DNA of 64,000 nt from Novosphingobium sp. BW1 (GTDB lineage: Bacteria; Pseudomonadota; Alphaproteobacteria; Sphingomonadales; Sphingomonadaceae). Below the pieces are notes generated by a model. It had not been told where the DNA came from. It searched no databases and saw nothing but the letters and a program-made list of their open reading frames with translations. Below, one piece after another: positions 18,493 to 28,260 of the stretch; the first letter of the stretch is position 1, and each line of letters opens with the position of its first letter. The position numbers were made by a program, and so were the translations under genes. Location of the stretch: contig NZ_VIRF01000091.1 in assembly GCF_008107685.1 (NCBI RefSeq), positions 21,591 to 85,590 on the forward strand. Direction: 5' to 3'.

Positions 18493-20067
18493 GTGACGCC
18501 ACGCGCCGCCATCCAGCAGATTGCACGCATGGTTCGGGACGATATCCGCTCGGGCGAACCGTCGCCCGGAGCCCATAGCGTCGGAGATATGCTGGCGTCG
18601 CAACCCGAAGCACTGCTGCTGATCGTCGACCTTACCGGTGCCGAAGGGCGTAAGAAGCGGCCTGACCCAACGATGCATCACGCATATTCGTTCATGCTTG
18701 GTCAGACTCTCGAGCACCTGCGTCAGCGAAGCGAAGCCGGTAACGGCCATGCGACCATGGCCATGGAGAATGTCAGGGCTGCGATCGCTCAGCAGATGCG
18801 TACTGGCAAGCTCGTGCCGACGGCAGCGATCGCGCTTGTCTCTGCGTTTTCGCGGGCTGGAATCGAGGTGGGGGAGGATATCCGCAGCGCAATGGATCAC
18901 GCGATGATCCAGACCGGCGCTGGTCAGCAGAATCTCCCGCCCCCAGATGTTGCCGAGATGTTGAAGGACCTAGTCAAAGCCTGCGAGGGCGACCCGTTCC
19001 TGATCCAGAGCCAGTTCGCCGAATTGACGGCGGCCATGCCTGCCGAGCTGCAACTCAGTCTGTTGGAAGGACTCGTCCTCGCCGAAGATTCCAGCCTGCG
19101 CGAGGCCGCTATCGGTTGGCTTCTTGCAGAACCTGCGATCGCTACGCCGTTAGCCTCCATGATGGAAGATACCGCCAGACGAGGGCTTGTATCAGCAACG
19201 TCGGTTACGCACCTCATGTTGATCCGCAACTGGGTGCCGGAAGATCGGCGCCGGGCGATCGACGCGATCATCAGAGCCGCGCGAGCTGTCGGATCGGTGC
19301 CGGAGAAGCGTCCCGCAATTCAGGTGAGGGAACTTCTGATATCCGAACGCGATGGGGCGGGAGCCCAAAGCATATTCGCATCGATCAAGCAGGACAGAAA
19401 AAACGCGCTGGTATCGATTCTGATCAAGCAGGGTCATGGCGTGCGGGACGCCTGGGTGGCGCACTCGCTAAGCAGGCCCGAGATCGATGACATGCTTGAC
19501 CATATTGCGTCCGAAATGCCCATCCATGAAACGACGGCTGAGGATACGGCCTTGATCCTGAGCAGCGCATTGGCGGATGGCCCGGCTAGCTCGCCACCCC
19601 CGTTTGGCCTCGTTCAGGCTATCACGCTCATCGGGCTCTCAGATGTCACGTCCAAGTTTGTATCGGTGGATGATCTCATTGTTTCGATGCTTGCGGACGT
19701 CGACACTGCGGTAACCGATACCAAGGCGGTGGAGAGGGCAGTACGCGCTTCCGGCCGGTGGTTGGCGACCAACCCTCAGCTCGATTCCTGGTTTGAGAAT
19801 GGCGACGACGTCGCTGCAGCGATCAAAGGCAAGCGCAAGATCGAAGACCGGATCACCGCGATTGTCGAGAAGGTGCTGGAACCGAAGCGGGCCTATTGGG
19901 CCAGCGTCATCGCTTGGAGTGCATTCGCACAGCGAGGTGATGGCCACGGTTCGGACTGGATCGAAATGGCGCTCGTCGCTCGTGAGATGGCTTCGGAACG
20001 ACCTCTGACCGAGATTCCACTAGCGCGCTTCATCGCCGTGCAAACGGAGGCGGCAGCCCGGACTTGA
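18493..20067 (+). CDS. Large helical protein of unknown function
   Basis: The 524-residue product looks soluble and almost entirely alpha-helical, with many repeated short Leu/Ala helices (for example LLEGLVLAEDSSLREAAIGW) that could form HEAT- or TPR-like solenoid units; there is no signal peptide, membrane segment, nucleotide-binding motif or metal cluster that I can see. GTG 18493 has AAAAGGA eight bases upstream and is the chosen start; the frame extends to 18406 without a good ribosome site. It lies upstream of the STAND-like gene, 373 bases apart and on the same strand, so it may be a partner, but it may have its own promoter. I do not recognise the family. Confidence 0.7.
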   Translation: MTPRAAIQQIARMVRDDIRSGEPSPGAHSVGDMLASQPEALLLIVDLTGAEGRKKRPDPTMHHAYSFMLGQTLEHLRQRSEAGNGHATMAMENVRAAIAQQMRTGKLVPTAAIALVSAFSRAGIEVGEDIRSAMDHAMIQTGAGQQNLPPPDVAEMLKDLVKACEGDPFLIQSQFAELTAAMPAELQLSLLEGLVLAEDSSLREAAIGWLLAEPAIATPLASMMEDTARRGLVSATSVTHLMLIRNWVPEDRRRAIDAIIRAARAVGSVPEKRPAIQVRELLISERDGAGAQSIFASIKQDRKNALVSILIKQGHGVRDAWVAHSLSRPEIDDMLDHIASEMPIHETTAEDTALILSSALADGPASSPPPFGLVQAITLIGLSDVTSKFVSVDDLIVSMLADVDTAVTDTKAVERAVRASGRWLATNPQLDSWFENGDDVAAAIKGKRKIEDRITAIVEKVLEPKRAYWASVIAWSAFAQRGDGHGSDWIEMALVAREMASERPLTEIPLARFIAVQTEAAART

Positions 20068-20440
20068 TCAGTGACCAACCGGGCGCCGGATGTGCGATGC
20101 GGAGTGCGACCTTCTGCCGTCCCACAGCGAGCCTTCCCAGTCGTTCAAGTGACCTTTTCAGCCTTCAAGATAGCGGACATATCATGGCCGCTCATGTCGG
20201 CTTTGTCGGACAGTCCGGAATGTCTCCTTCCCATATCGCTAACGGGTTAGCAGACATTCGGGCGGCGAATGCTCCTGTCCGCGCTGCTCCGGATAACATC
20301 CTCAAACCTGCGTTCCGCGCCCCGCGCAATTTTTTGCGCGCTGCACTATAGGGAGCCTCTCGAAGGAATTTCTCGGGCGAACCTCACACCAGTCCGCAAA
20401 CCTTGCGGCGATAGCGCAAACTCCAGCGGAGACAATCAAA
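20068..20440. other. Intergenic region upstream of the STAND-like gene, with a short hairpin
   Basis: No convincing gene is seen. A perfect 7-bp inverted repeat, CGCGCAA at 20323-20329 and TTGCGCG at 20334-20340 around a T4 loop, lies about 100 bases before the next start and is followed by CTATAG, which could be a -10 box. It could be a weak terminator of the upstream gene or an operator. Confidence 0.4.
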
Positions 20441-23400
20441 GTGCCGACGGGCGGACAATGGAACTTTGCGGGCATCCTGTTCCAGCTGCTCGCAACCTTG
20501 CGATCGGGCGTAACGGCCGCTGTCAGCGAAGTGCACGAAGGGCGTCACACCTTGTCGGTCCGCCTCATCGCCGAGCCCGCGAGCGGAGGCGACGCCACGA
20601 CGCTCACTGGCCGGCACCGACAGGTCGATCAGATGAAAATCCGCCGCGGCCAGAAGGGCTGGACCTTGCGCGAAATGGTCGAAAACGTGCTCCCCGACCT
20701 GTTCAAAGCGCACGATCAAGCGGGCCCGCCCACCGATTTCCGCTTCGTCACCGACAATCTTGCCGGAACCAAGGCGCTCGCCGGATTTCTTAAGGAGGTC
20801 CGCGCGGTTCGCGCGCGGGAACTTGGACCTGCCGGCCTCGAGCCAAACGCAAGACGATTCCGCTGGGGGCAACAGCGCGTCTCCGCCAGCGAGCTCTTCG
20901 TCAAAATCGCCGCCCACCTAGCGCCGGACGATTCAGCCGCAGCCTGGGATTTTCTTGGCGCAGTCGAGATCGTGGGCTGCTCCGAAGTCGCGGCCATTGC
21001 GCAAATCGATACGCTGATCGGCAAGATGGCCGACGATCTTTCCGAAGTACGGACCAGGCGGATGGCCCTGTGCACCGCCTTGCTGGAGCTTGGCAAAGCG
21101 GGCGAAGCTGTCGATCTTGCAGCGCTGTTCCGCAGCGTTCGTCTCGAACCCGACAAGCTGACGATCGAGCGCGATCTGTCGGCTCTGCTGCGAACTGATG
21201 TCGAGCGCGAGGCCGCGTTGCGCCAATATGATCGAGCGATGGACGTCCGCGCGGCGCCCGACCTGCCCGCGGCGCCTTTGGTGCTGCTCAGCGGGGATTC
21301 CGGACAAGGCAAAACCTGGCGACTTTGCCAGGCAGCGCTGCGCCATGGCGAGGATGGCGGCTGCGGCATCTTGCTCCCGGCGACGGGAACGGTGCCTGAA
21401 ATCGAGCAGGCGATCGTCGATCTCGTGTGGCGAAATCGCTTCGGCGGGACCGCAAGCCTAGCGCGAGTCGCCGAGCTACTCGGGCCCAGGCTTGCCAACG
21501 AAACCGGTGTCTGGCTGACGGTCTACCTCGACGATCTCGCTGATGCCGAGCTCGCGCATGGCCTAGCCCGCCTGCCCTGGCAACGGTGGGGAATCCGCAT
21601 GGTTGTAACCGCGCAGGACCGGATTGCGCAGCTGCTCGGAAATGCGGTGCCGGCTCTCGCCGAAATCTCGGTCCCAGACTTCACCCTGCCCGAGTTGCGC
21701 GACTATCTGACCCGCGCCGGTCGTGACCCGCGGTTCTTGCCCGACGACGTGCTCATGTCGCTGCTGCGACCGGTGCTGGCGAGCATCTTCTGCCGCATTC
21801 CCGAAAGCGCGACCTGGACCGCAGTCACCGAATATACCCTGATGGACGAGTACTGGCGCTGGGCGACGACGATCCATCGCAGCCAGCCGATTCATCGCAG
21901 CGACGGTGCCGCTGTCGTCGCCCTCGCCGGCGCCGTGCTTGACGGTCCCGCGCTCTATCCCTGGCCGCCAAGCCTCGTTGCCCAGCCCTTGCTCGATGCA
22001 GGCACCCGCGACCGGCTCATCACCAACGGGGTGCTGCGCGAGGATGCCGAGGGCGCCCTCGAAATGAGCCATTCGCGGCTGCTCAACTGGGTCGTTGCGC
22101 TCGAGATCACGCGGCGGTTCCTCGAAGGCGAGCTGGATCTTCAGGGCGTGGCCGATCAGCTCGGCAAGCTCGACCAAATCACGACGCCGCTTGGTGACCG
22201 GATCGGGCAAAGGCTCGGCTATGTCCTCCACGATCTGTTCTGGATGTTGGCGCGCCGGGCAAGGCCCGAAGAGGTGGGCGCGCTCGCCCTCCTAGTCGTC
22301 CGTGGCGGCGTGGCCTCGAACGACCATGAGCACTTCTTCACTGCCGGCCTCGGCAGCCTCGGCGCACCGATCGCTCCGGCGTTGGCCTGGATGGCGCGCC
22401 AGACCTACCCCGAGAAAGAAAGGCTGCTGCCGCGACATATCGCCGCGGCGCTAGTCGCGGTGAGCGAAGTCGCCGCAGACACCGTCCGCACAATTGCTGG
22501 CGCGCTGATCGACGAAAATGGCGCCCACACGCACCAGGTCGCCTTGCAGATCATGCGCCGGCTCGCCGTGCCCTCCGCGCTCGATAACCTCTGGGAGCTC
22601 AACCAAGCCCGCGGCCGCGCGCTCGATGCCGCCAGGGGCGACAGCAACTGGGGCGGTTACTATCACGACAAGCAGCAGAGCTACGCCGCGCTCGCGCGCG
22701 CCGTGACCGCCAATCCAGATTGGCTCGCTCGCAAAGCGGCCGCGATCACCGAAGGCGACGACGCCACGCAGGCGCTCTGGCTGCTCATCGACCTCGACCT
22801 CGCCGTCGCCCGGCCGATCTGGCAGGCGCACAAGGCGAACCTGCTCGACCGCGCGCCGGCTGATGGCAACGCCGCGCCGCGGGCGATCCGTCATTTCCTC
22901 GATCGCGAGGAGATCGCAAGAGTAGAGAACGCGTTGGCGGCCTCCTCCGAAATCGTCACCGCGCTGTGGTTCGACACGCTCGCCCGGCTCGATCCCGAGG
23001 CGGCGGTCGAGGCGCTCTATCGGCTCAAACCCGGCGACCTGTGCGGCACGTCACACTGGTGGCTGCCGGGGCTCGTCCACCGCACTGGCGAGAAGGCCCG
23101 GGATGCAGTGCGCGCGACGCTCGGCGAGCAGCGCTATCAGGGTGATCCGGTGCTGATGACGCTCACCCACGCCTATCAGAGCGCGCCCGAGGTGCTCGAC
23201 GCCCGAACCTTCGACAAACTTCTCGACAACTACGAGGAATGCCTTGCAGCCGACGCCGCCGGCACGACCGACGGCAAGATCACCCGGCGTCATCTGCGCG
23301 CCGTGATAGCCTCGGTCAACGCCCCCGCCTTGCTCGAACGTCTTGCGGCCCGCGCCGGCGGCAGGCTCGAAGCGCTCCTTCTCGAAAAGGCCCGCGCGCG

Positions 23401-24961
23401 TTCCGGGCGCACCTCGATGTACCGCGATAGTGACGGCGAAGAGTATCATCTGATTCTCGCGGCGATCGGGGGGAGCGGCTATGACGATCTCGTCCTCGCC
23501 GAGCTCGAACGTCCGAACGTCCATGGACGGACCGATGGGGTCACCGCAGCCCGCTGGACGCGCAATTCGGCGGTGACGGCAAAGCTCGAAGAGATTGCAA
23601 GGGATCCCGACGACGATACCTACCGCCGGGTGATGCTGATGGAATCGCTCGCCGCGCATCACGCCGACGAGGGCCTCACCGCGATGATCCGTCACGGCGC
23701 GCCGCTCATCGTGCGTGCCGTTGACATTCGCGAGCACGGACCGCCATGGTCCAACGAAAGCATAGCCGCGGTCCGCGGGCTGCTTGCAGATCCGGACCCG
23801 GCCGAGCGGCTCGTCGGCGTCAACCTCTGCGCCTTCCTGCCCGAGCCCATTGCCGGCGACCTGCTCGCGCCCATCCTCGCCGATCCGGCGGCAAGCGAGG
23901 ACGAGGTGTCGCTGACCGTCGGCGTGCTTGCCCAGCTCGAGCATTACCGGCCGGACTTCCTGGAACGGATCGCGCCGCGCCTCGCCTTGAAGGACGGCGG
24001 CATTCTCGCGGCGAACTATCTCGCCTGGAGCGGCGACGAAGCCGCGCGCCGCGTAGTGGCCGACTGGCTCGAGCGCAATCCGCTCAACGAACTGAACTCG
24101 GCCGTGCTGCCGATAGCGTTCCGCCTGCTCGCTTTCGGCGACAGCGAGGCCGCGGGCCGGCAATTCCTGCGCAGAGTACTCGACAAGGGCCTGGGCTTCG
24201 GCAACGAGGGCGAGCTCTGGGCCATACTTGCGTCGGCCGGCGATAACGAAGCGAGCGAGGCGCTGCAGGCGATCGCCTATCAGAAACCGCGGCGGGGCGC
24301 AGACTCGGTCATTGCCGCCACGAAAGCCCTGGCCCAATCGGTACCCGAAGAGGCCCAAGCGGCGGCCGAGCGCTTTTTTCGCAGGGACCGCAACATCGCC
24401 GCCGCGGCCTTGCTGATCGAACTCGACACCGAGACCGGCCTTTCCGCGGTGCTCGACGAGTACCAAGATGCGCCAGCGACGACGCAGGATGCTCTCGGAC
24501 GGCTCATGCGGAGCGCTGTGCCCAGCGCCCGCCTGGCGGACAGTATTGCCGACCTCGCCAGCAGCGACGATGTTAAAGAACGGCTCGTGGCCGCCGAGCT
24601 CGGCGCGTGGCTTCCAGCCGAAACCCCATGTCCTGCCCTCACCAGGCTCGCCGACGACGAATCCTACGATGTCGAAAAGGCGGCGCTGTCAGCGCTTGTC
24701 CGGCGCCGTGCGGATGCCGAGGCCGCCGAGATCATCGCGCGCATCGAAACGCAGCCGCGTCCGCGCCAATGGGCCTGGCTCCATGCCCTCGTCCGGCTCG
24801 CCGATCCCGCCCACCTCGCAAACCCGCGCGATCCCCGTTCGATCCACGCGCTACTTGGTCGGCTCGGCGAGGATTTTCGCGAGGAGGCGAACAAGGCGCT
24901 CGAGAAGCGCCGCAAAGACCTCTTCAAGGATGCCGAAAAGCGTGACAAAAATCGGGACTGA
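20441..24961 (+). CDS. STAND-like P-loop NTPase with possible N-terminal nuclease and C-terminal solenoid (candidate antiphage sensor)
   Basis: The 1506-residue product has three parts. Residues 1-110 resemble Cap4-like restriction-fold nucleases: an E-P-A-S-G-G-D segment followed by RQVDQMKIRRGQKGW, i.e. an E/D plus Q-x-K pattern. Residues about 283-294 hold a P-loop, LLSGDSGQGKTW, and about 355-370 a Walker B-like VWLTVYLDDL, followed by WGIRMVVTAQD and a winged-helix-like region. The long C-terminal two thirds is made of short helical repeats of HEAT type. This nuclease-NTPase-repeat order is that of STAND immune proteins such as Avs. GTG 20441 has CGGAGA nine bases upstream. The nuclease call is tentative, the NTPase call firm. 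The 3' neighbour is convergent. Confidence 0.75.
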   Translation: MPTGGQWNFAGILFQLLATLRSGVTAAVSEVHEGRHTLSVRLIAEPASGGDATTLTGRHRQVDQMKIRRGQKGWTLREMVENVLPDLFKAHDQAGPPTDFRFVTDNLAGTKALAGFLKEVRAVRARELGPAGLEPNARRFRWGQQRVSASELFVKIAAHLAPDDSAAAWDFLGAVEIVGCSEVAAIAQIDTLIGKMADDLSEVRTRRMALCTALLELGKAGEAVDLAALFRSVRLEPDKLTIERDLSALLRTDVEREAALRQYDRAMDVRAAPDLPAAPLVLLSGDSGQGKTWRLCQAALRHGEDGGCGILLPATGTVPEIEQAIVDLVWRNRFGGTASLARVAELLGPRLANETGVWLTVYLDDLADAELAHGLARLPWQRWGIRMVVTAQDRIAQLLGNAVPALAEISVPDFTLPELRDYLTRAGRDPRFLPDDVLMSLLRPVLASIFCRIPESATWTAVTEYTLMDEYWRWATTIHRSQPIHRSDGAAVVALAGAVLDGPALYPWPPSLVAQPLLDAGTRDRLITNGVLREDAEGALEMSHSRLLNWVVALEITRRFLEGELDLQGVADQLGKLDQITTPLGDRIGQRLGYVLHDLFWMLARRARPEEVGALALLVVRGGVASNDHEHFFTAGLGSLGAPIAPALAWMARQTYPEKERLLPRHIAAALVAVSEVAADTVRTIAGALIDENGAHTHQVALQIMRRLAVPSALDNLWELNQARGRALDAARGDSNWGGYYHDKQQSYAALARAVTANPDWLARKAAAITEGDDATQALWLLIDLDLAVARPIWQAHKANLLDRAPADGNAAPRAIRHFLDREEIARVENALAASSEIVTALWFDTLARLDPEAAVEALYRLKPGDLCGTSHWWLPGLVHRTGEKARDAVRATLGEQRYQGDPVLMTLTHAYQSAPEVLDARTFDKLLDNYEECLAADAAGTTDGKITRRHLRAVIASVNAPALLERLAARAGGRLEALLLEKARARSGRTSMYRDSDGEEYHLILAAIGGSGYDDLVLAELERPNVHGRTDGVTAARWTRNSAVTAKLEEIARDPDDDTYRRVMLMESLAAHHADEGLTAMIRHGAPLIVRAVDIREHGPPWSNESIAAVRGLLADPDPAERLVGVNLCAFLPEPIAGDLLAPILADPAASEDEVSLTVGVLAQLEHYRPDFLERIAPRLALKDGGILAANYLAWSGDEAARRVVADWLERNPLNELNSAVLPIAFRLLAFGDSEAAGRQFLRRVLDKGLGFGNEGELWAILASAGDNEASEALQAIAYQKPRRGADSVIAATKALAQSVPEEAQAAAERFFRRDRNIAAAALLIELDTETGLSAVLDEYQDAPATTQDALGRLMRSAVPSARLADSIADLASSDDVKERLVAAELGAWLPAETPCPALTRLADDESYDVEKAALSALVRRRADAEAAEIIARIETQPRPRQWAWLHALVRLADPAHLANPRDPRSIHALLGRLGEDFREEANKALEKRRKDLFKDAEKRDKNRD

Positions 24962-25071
24962 ATCCAGACCGTCGCGCGCCCCGCTATGCTAGGCCTTTTT
25001 CACGCGTTAACGTACGGCCGCATTGAGAGAACAGGTTTCCGCTCGCAGCGTCGACTTTGTCGGCGGTTCGT

Positions 25072-27420
25072 TCACTTGCGCGCGAAAGCTAGGACACGTT
25101 GACAGAAGCCGGTCAGCTCCTGACTGTTGATCGCCTGCGTCTGCCAGGCCGGATTGGTGTCGTGATGGAAATTGTTGCCATAGTCCTTGAGTGCGCGAAG
25201 CTCGTCGATGTCTACCTGCGAGAGAAGCTGGTTGGCAGCACCAACTCGCGGGATACAGCGGCCGATGAATGGTCCGATCAGCGACCCTGGGGGGAAGTCT
25301 GCTGGAAAGGCAACGCGGAGATAGGCCTCAAGTATCGGGCGCAGTGCAATTGCGGCGGGGCGCTCCTGCGCCGGATCGCCGGTGGCAACGAACCCGGTAA
25401 CGAGGGCATGATTGCGATCATGTTCCGTGATGCAGTCCTGGTGCACGTCCCATTCGGCGATCGAAGATCCCTGACCATCGCGCCGGACCAGAAACGAACT
25501 GCGCAACCCTGTCGTCGCACCTTTCCATATGTCGCAGAGATAAGGCTTGAAATGTGAGAGGACGATCACCTGGCGGACGCGCGCCAGCAACAGCCTGATC
25601 TGCTGGACTGTGGCGACCGAGCGATGTTCATCAAGGCTGGTCATAGGGTCGTCGATCACGACGATTGCGTTCGCGAGCTGCGCGTTCTGTTCGAGCGACG
25701 CGAAAAAGAACGCGAGCGCGAGCGTATTGCGGTCGCCCGCACTCAGCGTGTTGCGGAAGCTGGCGCCCTCGCTTGCCGTGACGGGAACGGCGACCTGGTT
25801 GATAACGACACTGTAGGTGCAGGATGATCCGCCCCGGGTGTTGACCGAGTTTACCGCATCGACCCGGTAGCCAGCGCCAAAGCGCTGGAGATAATCGTTA
25901 ATCGCCTGCTGATAGGCAGGAAAAACGTTCTGGCGGTAGTTGTCGAGGTCGACGCGCGCGGCGTCTCGCAGCGCTTCGGTCGCCGCCTTTTCTGCCTTTT
26001 CGGCGAGATACGCGTCGCACAGCGCGTTGACCGGCCCACCGTGCCGAACCTTGATAAGCTGCAGGCGCGCAAGATCGGCTTCGGTGGTCGGGACATTGGC
26101 GCCCGCTGCCTGCTCCTTCACCAGCGCGATATCGCCGTTGCGCTCGACAAGCTGGCCCGCGGCATCAGCAACCTGCTGTCGGCGCCCGTCGTAGAGATTG
26201 ATCGCGGCGCGCGCGGCGTCATCCAGCGCCGAGGCCTCCAGCGGCGCGCTGAACTTGGCGCGAAGCGCCCGGAGCGCCGCGTCACGCGCGGTGTTCCAGT
26301 CGCGCGTAATCGCAGCTGTGTCGAGGTCGAATGCCGGGAGGTCGATGTAGGCACCCCAGAACGTGCGCGCCTCGCCGATTTCACGAACCGAACGCTCGAA
26401 GGCGCCGAGAACCTCACCGCGATGCTCTTCGGCAAAGGCCTTGCCCGCCTCGGTGATCGTGGCTTTCAGGGCCTCATAGGCCTCGCTGAAATAGGCCTGA
26501 TAGTGGCGCAGCAAGGGTGATCCGGCTAGATCCTGCGCGCAAAACGGACAGGCTTCCGTGCCATCATCCACGCGCATGGCGGGCAGGAATCCCATACCCT
26601 TGCCGACCCATTCCTCGCCCTCCTTGCCGAGCCGCGTCAAATGCGCGCGTACTCGCGCGATCGCGTCGGCTTCGACATCGACAAGCGTGCGCCCGAGAAG
26701 CGTGTTGATCTGATCAGCATCGATGGCGGGTAGCGCCAGTGCAACAAACTCCCCGCGCGCTTGAATCGCTTGGGCGTTCTTCGCCGCAGCGAGCGCGCGC
26801 TCGGCATTGGCGATCTTCGGGTCAATATCATCCTCGTCGGGAAGCGCGCAGAATTGGTCGACGGACAGTGCACCCCGCGTGCCAGCGGGGATCGCTGCCT
26901 CGTGCTGGCGCAGCGCCTTACTGTGCTCTTCGATCCGTTTAACATGGCCAATCAGTGCGATGTTGAGAGCGACGCCCGGCGCGCCAAGGATCAATTCGTG
27001 GAGATTCTGGCGGTGCCCGGCTTCGACTTCGATCCCGGAGCACACATTGGCAGATACGAAGGCATCGTCGAATACGACGATGTCAGGCGTCGGCGCGTTC
27101 CACGCGCCGTTTTGGAAAGTGAAATTGGTTCCGGCGAGCGTAAGCACGATGTTCGGCGGATTAGCGGCGCCGAGCCGCCGACGTTCCAACACGCCGGCCG
27201 GATCGCCGGTGCTCGCCGATTTGAGGATCGCCGCGAGCGTCGTTTTACCGCGACCATTTTCACCATAGATAAGGCTGAGCTTGGTGAGCGGCGGTAACTG
27301 CGCGGCGGCCACCGCATTGTCGAATTGCCCGATATTGCTCAGTAACTGGAAGCGTTCCAACAACGCAGTATCCCCCCATGATTCAACGACGATTGAATCA
27401 GTTTTGCGGATCGCTGCCAA
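25072..27420 (-). CDS. AAA_13-type ATPase, RloC/PrrC-like candidate anticodon nuclease
   Basis: RloC and PrrC are ABC-type ATPases coupled to a tRNA anticodon nuclease that acts when phage or DNA damage disturbs the cell. This 782-residue protein has a Walker A GENGRGKT at 53-60, long helical arms with a CPFC at residues 291-294 that matches the RloC zinc hook, an ABC signature region (LSAGDRNTLALAFFFASL), and Walker B plus D-loop IVVIDDPMTSLDEHRS. The tail has RPILE at 694-698 (R-x3-E) and His residues at 752-753, a candidate R/E/H nuclease triad, although AAA_13 proteins in general carry a similar tail. The only possible start is TTG 27420, just after an in-frame stop, with a weak ribosome site. 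Convergent with the STAND-like gene. Confidence 0.8.
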   Translation of the reverse strand: MAAIRKTDSIVVESWGDTALLERFQLLSNIGQFDNAVAAAQLPPLTKLSLIYGENGRGKTTLAAILKSASTGDPAGVLERRRLGAANPPNIVLTLAGTNFTFQNGAWNAPTPDIVVFDDAFVSANVCSGIEVEAGHRQNLHELILGAPGVALNIALIGHVKRIEEHSKALRQHEAAIPAGTRGALSVDQFCALPDEDDIDPKIANAERALAAAKNAQAIQARGEFVALALPAIDADQINTLLGRTLVDVEADAIARVRAHLTRLGKEGEEWVGKGMGFLPAMRVDDGTEACPFCAQDLAGSPLLRHYQAYFSEAYEALKATITEAGKAFAEEHRGEVLGAFERSVREIGEARTFWGAYIDLPAFDLDTAAITRDWNTARDAALRALRAKFSAPLEASALDDAARAAINLYDGRRQQVADAAGQLVERNGDIALVKEQAAGANVPTTEADLARLQLIKVRHGGPVNALCDAYLAEKAEKAATEALRDAARVDLDNYRQNVFPAYQQAINDYLQRFGAGYRVDAVNSVNTRGGSSCTYSVVINQVAVPVTASEGASFRNTLSAGDRNTLALAFFFASLEQNAQLANAIVVIDDPMTSLDEHRSVATVQQIRLLLARVRQVIVLSHFKPYLCDIWKGATTGLRSSFLVRRDGQGSSIAEWDVHQDCITEHDRNHALVTGFVATGDPAQERPAAIALRPILEAYLRVAFPADFPPGSLIGPFIGRCIPRVGAANQLLSQVDIDELRALKDYGNNFHHDTNPAWQTQAINSQELTGFCQRVLAFARK

Positions 27421-27677
27421 GTCGTGTCAGCACTCACTTTGCAATATTTCGCGGAACGCAGGCACAAAATTCAATAATGCCTTGCTGACGATAAGCGGGA
27501 GTGTCCGGTCGTCGTTCGACAGTCCACGCCGCCAATCGGTCCTAAATTCTACCGTTGGCAGCCTTATTTAGGCAGATGAACCTACGTCAGGTTTCGAGGA
27601 CCTGCTCGAGCGCCGCGAACGACGGCTATGTCGGCGCGAGCCGACACCGGTGCCGGGAATCTCAGGTTAGCCGCCGA

Positions 27678-28229
27678 CTATTGCGACCAGGGTGCAGGTA
27701 CAGCCGGACCGAAGGCATTGTCTCCGAACCGGCGTTTCATGCGCTTCGCCACGCTCAGCGAATAGCGCCGTTGCCGCCAGGCTGTCGGGCTGTGGTAGAC
27801 CCCAACCGCCCGCCAAAAGTCTCCTGTATCACGCAGCGCCGCGAGAAATATCCAGCGGGCCGCATCCACGTTGAAACAGGCATCGAAGCGGAGCCAATTG
27901 CGGACCTCAGGCCCTGACCTGCCCATTAGCTCTGCAATCCTCGGTACCCACCAACTGTTGATCTGCAAGGGGCCAAGATCGTGTGTGCCATTGGTGTTTT
28001 CGACCTCTGCACCGATCCAGCCCGCCTCCTGGTCGCGCAGGCCCCAAAGAGTCTTTTCAAGCCAGGGACGGCCCGCTGCAGCGCCGTGGATGCAACTGGC
28101 AATACGGGCCTCATCAGACTTGCGCACCGCGGCATGGACCGGTGTTGCCAAAAACATGAAAGCCGATGCTGGTAACCAAAGACGAGACACCTGCCCGAAT
28201 AGCGTTGGTCGAAGGACATTGGCGATCAT
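27678..28229 (-). CDS. Conjugation lytic transglycosylase (VirB1/TrbN type)
   Basis: This 183-residue secreted enzyme cuts peptidoglycan to make room for the transfer channel. It has a signal peptide (LWLPASAFMFLATPVHAA), the SLT catalytic region LRDQEAGWIGAEVENTNG with the likely catalytic Glu in DQEAGW, then the typical HDLGPLQINSWWVP and a YHSPTAWRQRRYS C-terminal motif. Two cysteines (SCIHG, DACFN) probably form a disulfide. It starts 31 bases after the traI stop, on the same strand, making traD-traI-transglycosylase one operon. Its 3' side faces the cargo block. Confidence 0.88.
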   Translation of the reverse strand: MIANVLRPTLFGQVSRLWLPASAFMFLATPVHAAVRKSDEARIASCIHGAAAGRPWLEKTLWGLRDQEAGWIGAEVENTNGTHDLGPLQINSWWVPRIAELMGRSGPEVRNWLRFDACFNVDAARWIFLAALRDTGDFWRAVGVYHSPTAWRQRRYSLSVAKRMKRRFGDNAFGPAVPAPWSQ

Positions 28230-28260
28230 GGACGAACTCCTTCACAGTCAGGCAATGGCA

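Noticed and set aside
18182..18496. 104-codon frame ending in a GTGA overlap with the 524-residue gene
   Set aside because: The overlap is suggestive but the translation is rich in Arg, Trp and Cys with no domain, and the gene downstream has its own ribosome site.
20323..20340. Intrinsic terminator
   Set aside because: The T-run is in the loop, not after the stem, and the stem is only 7 bases.
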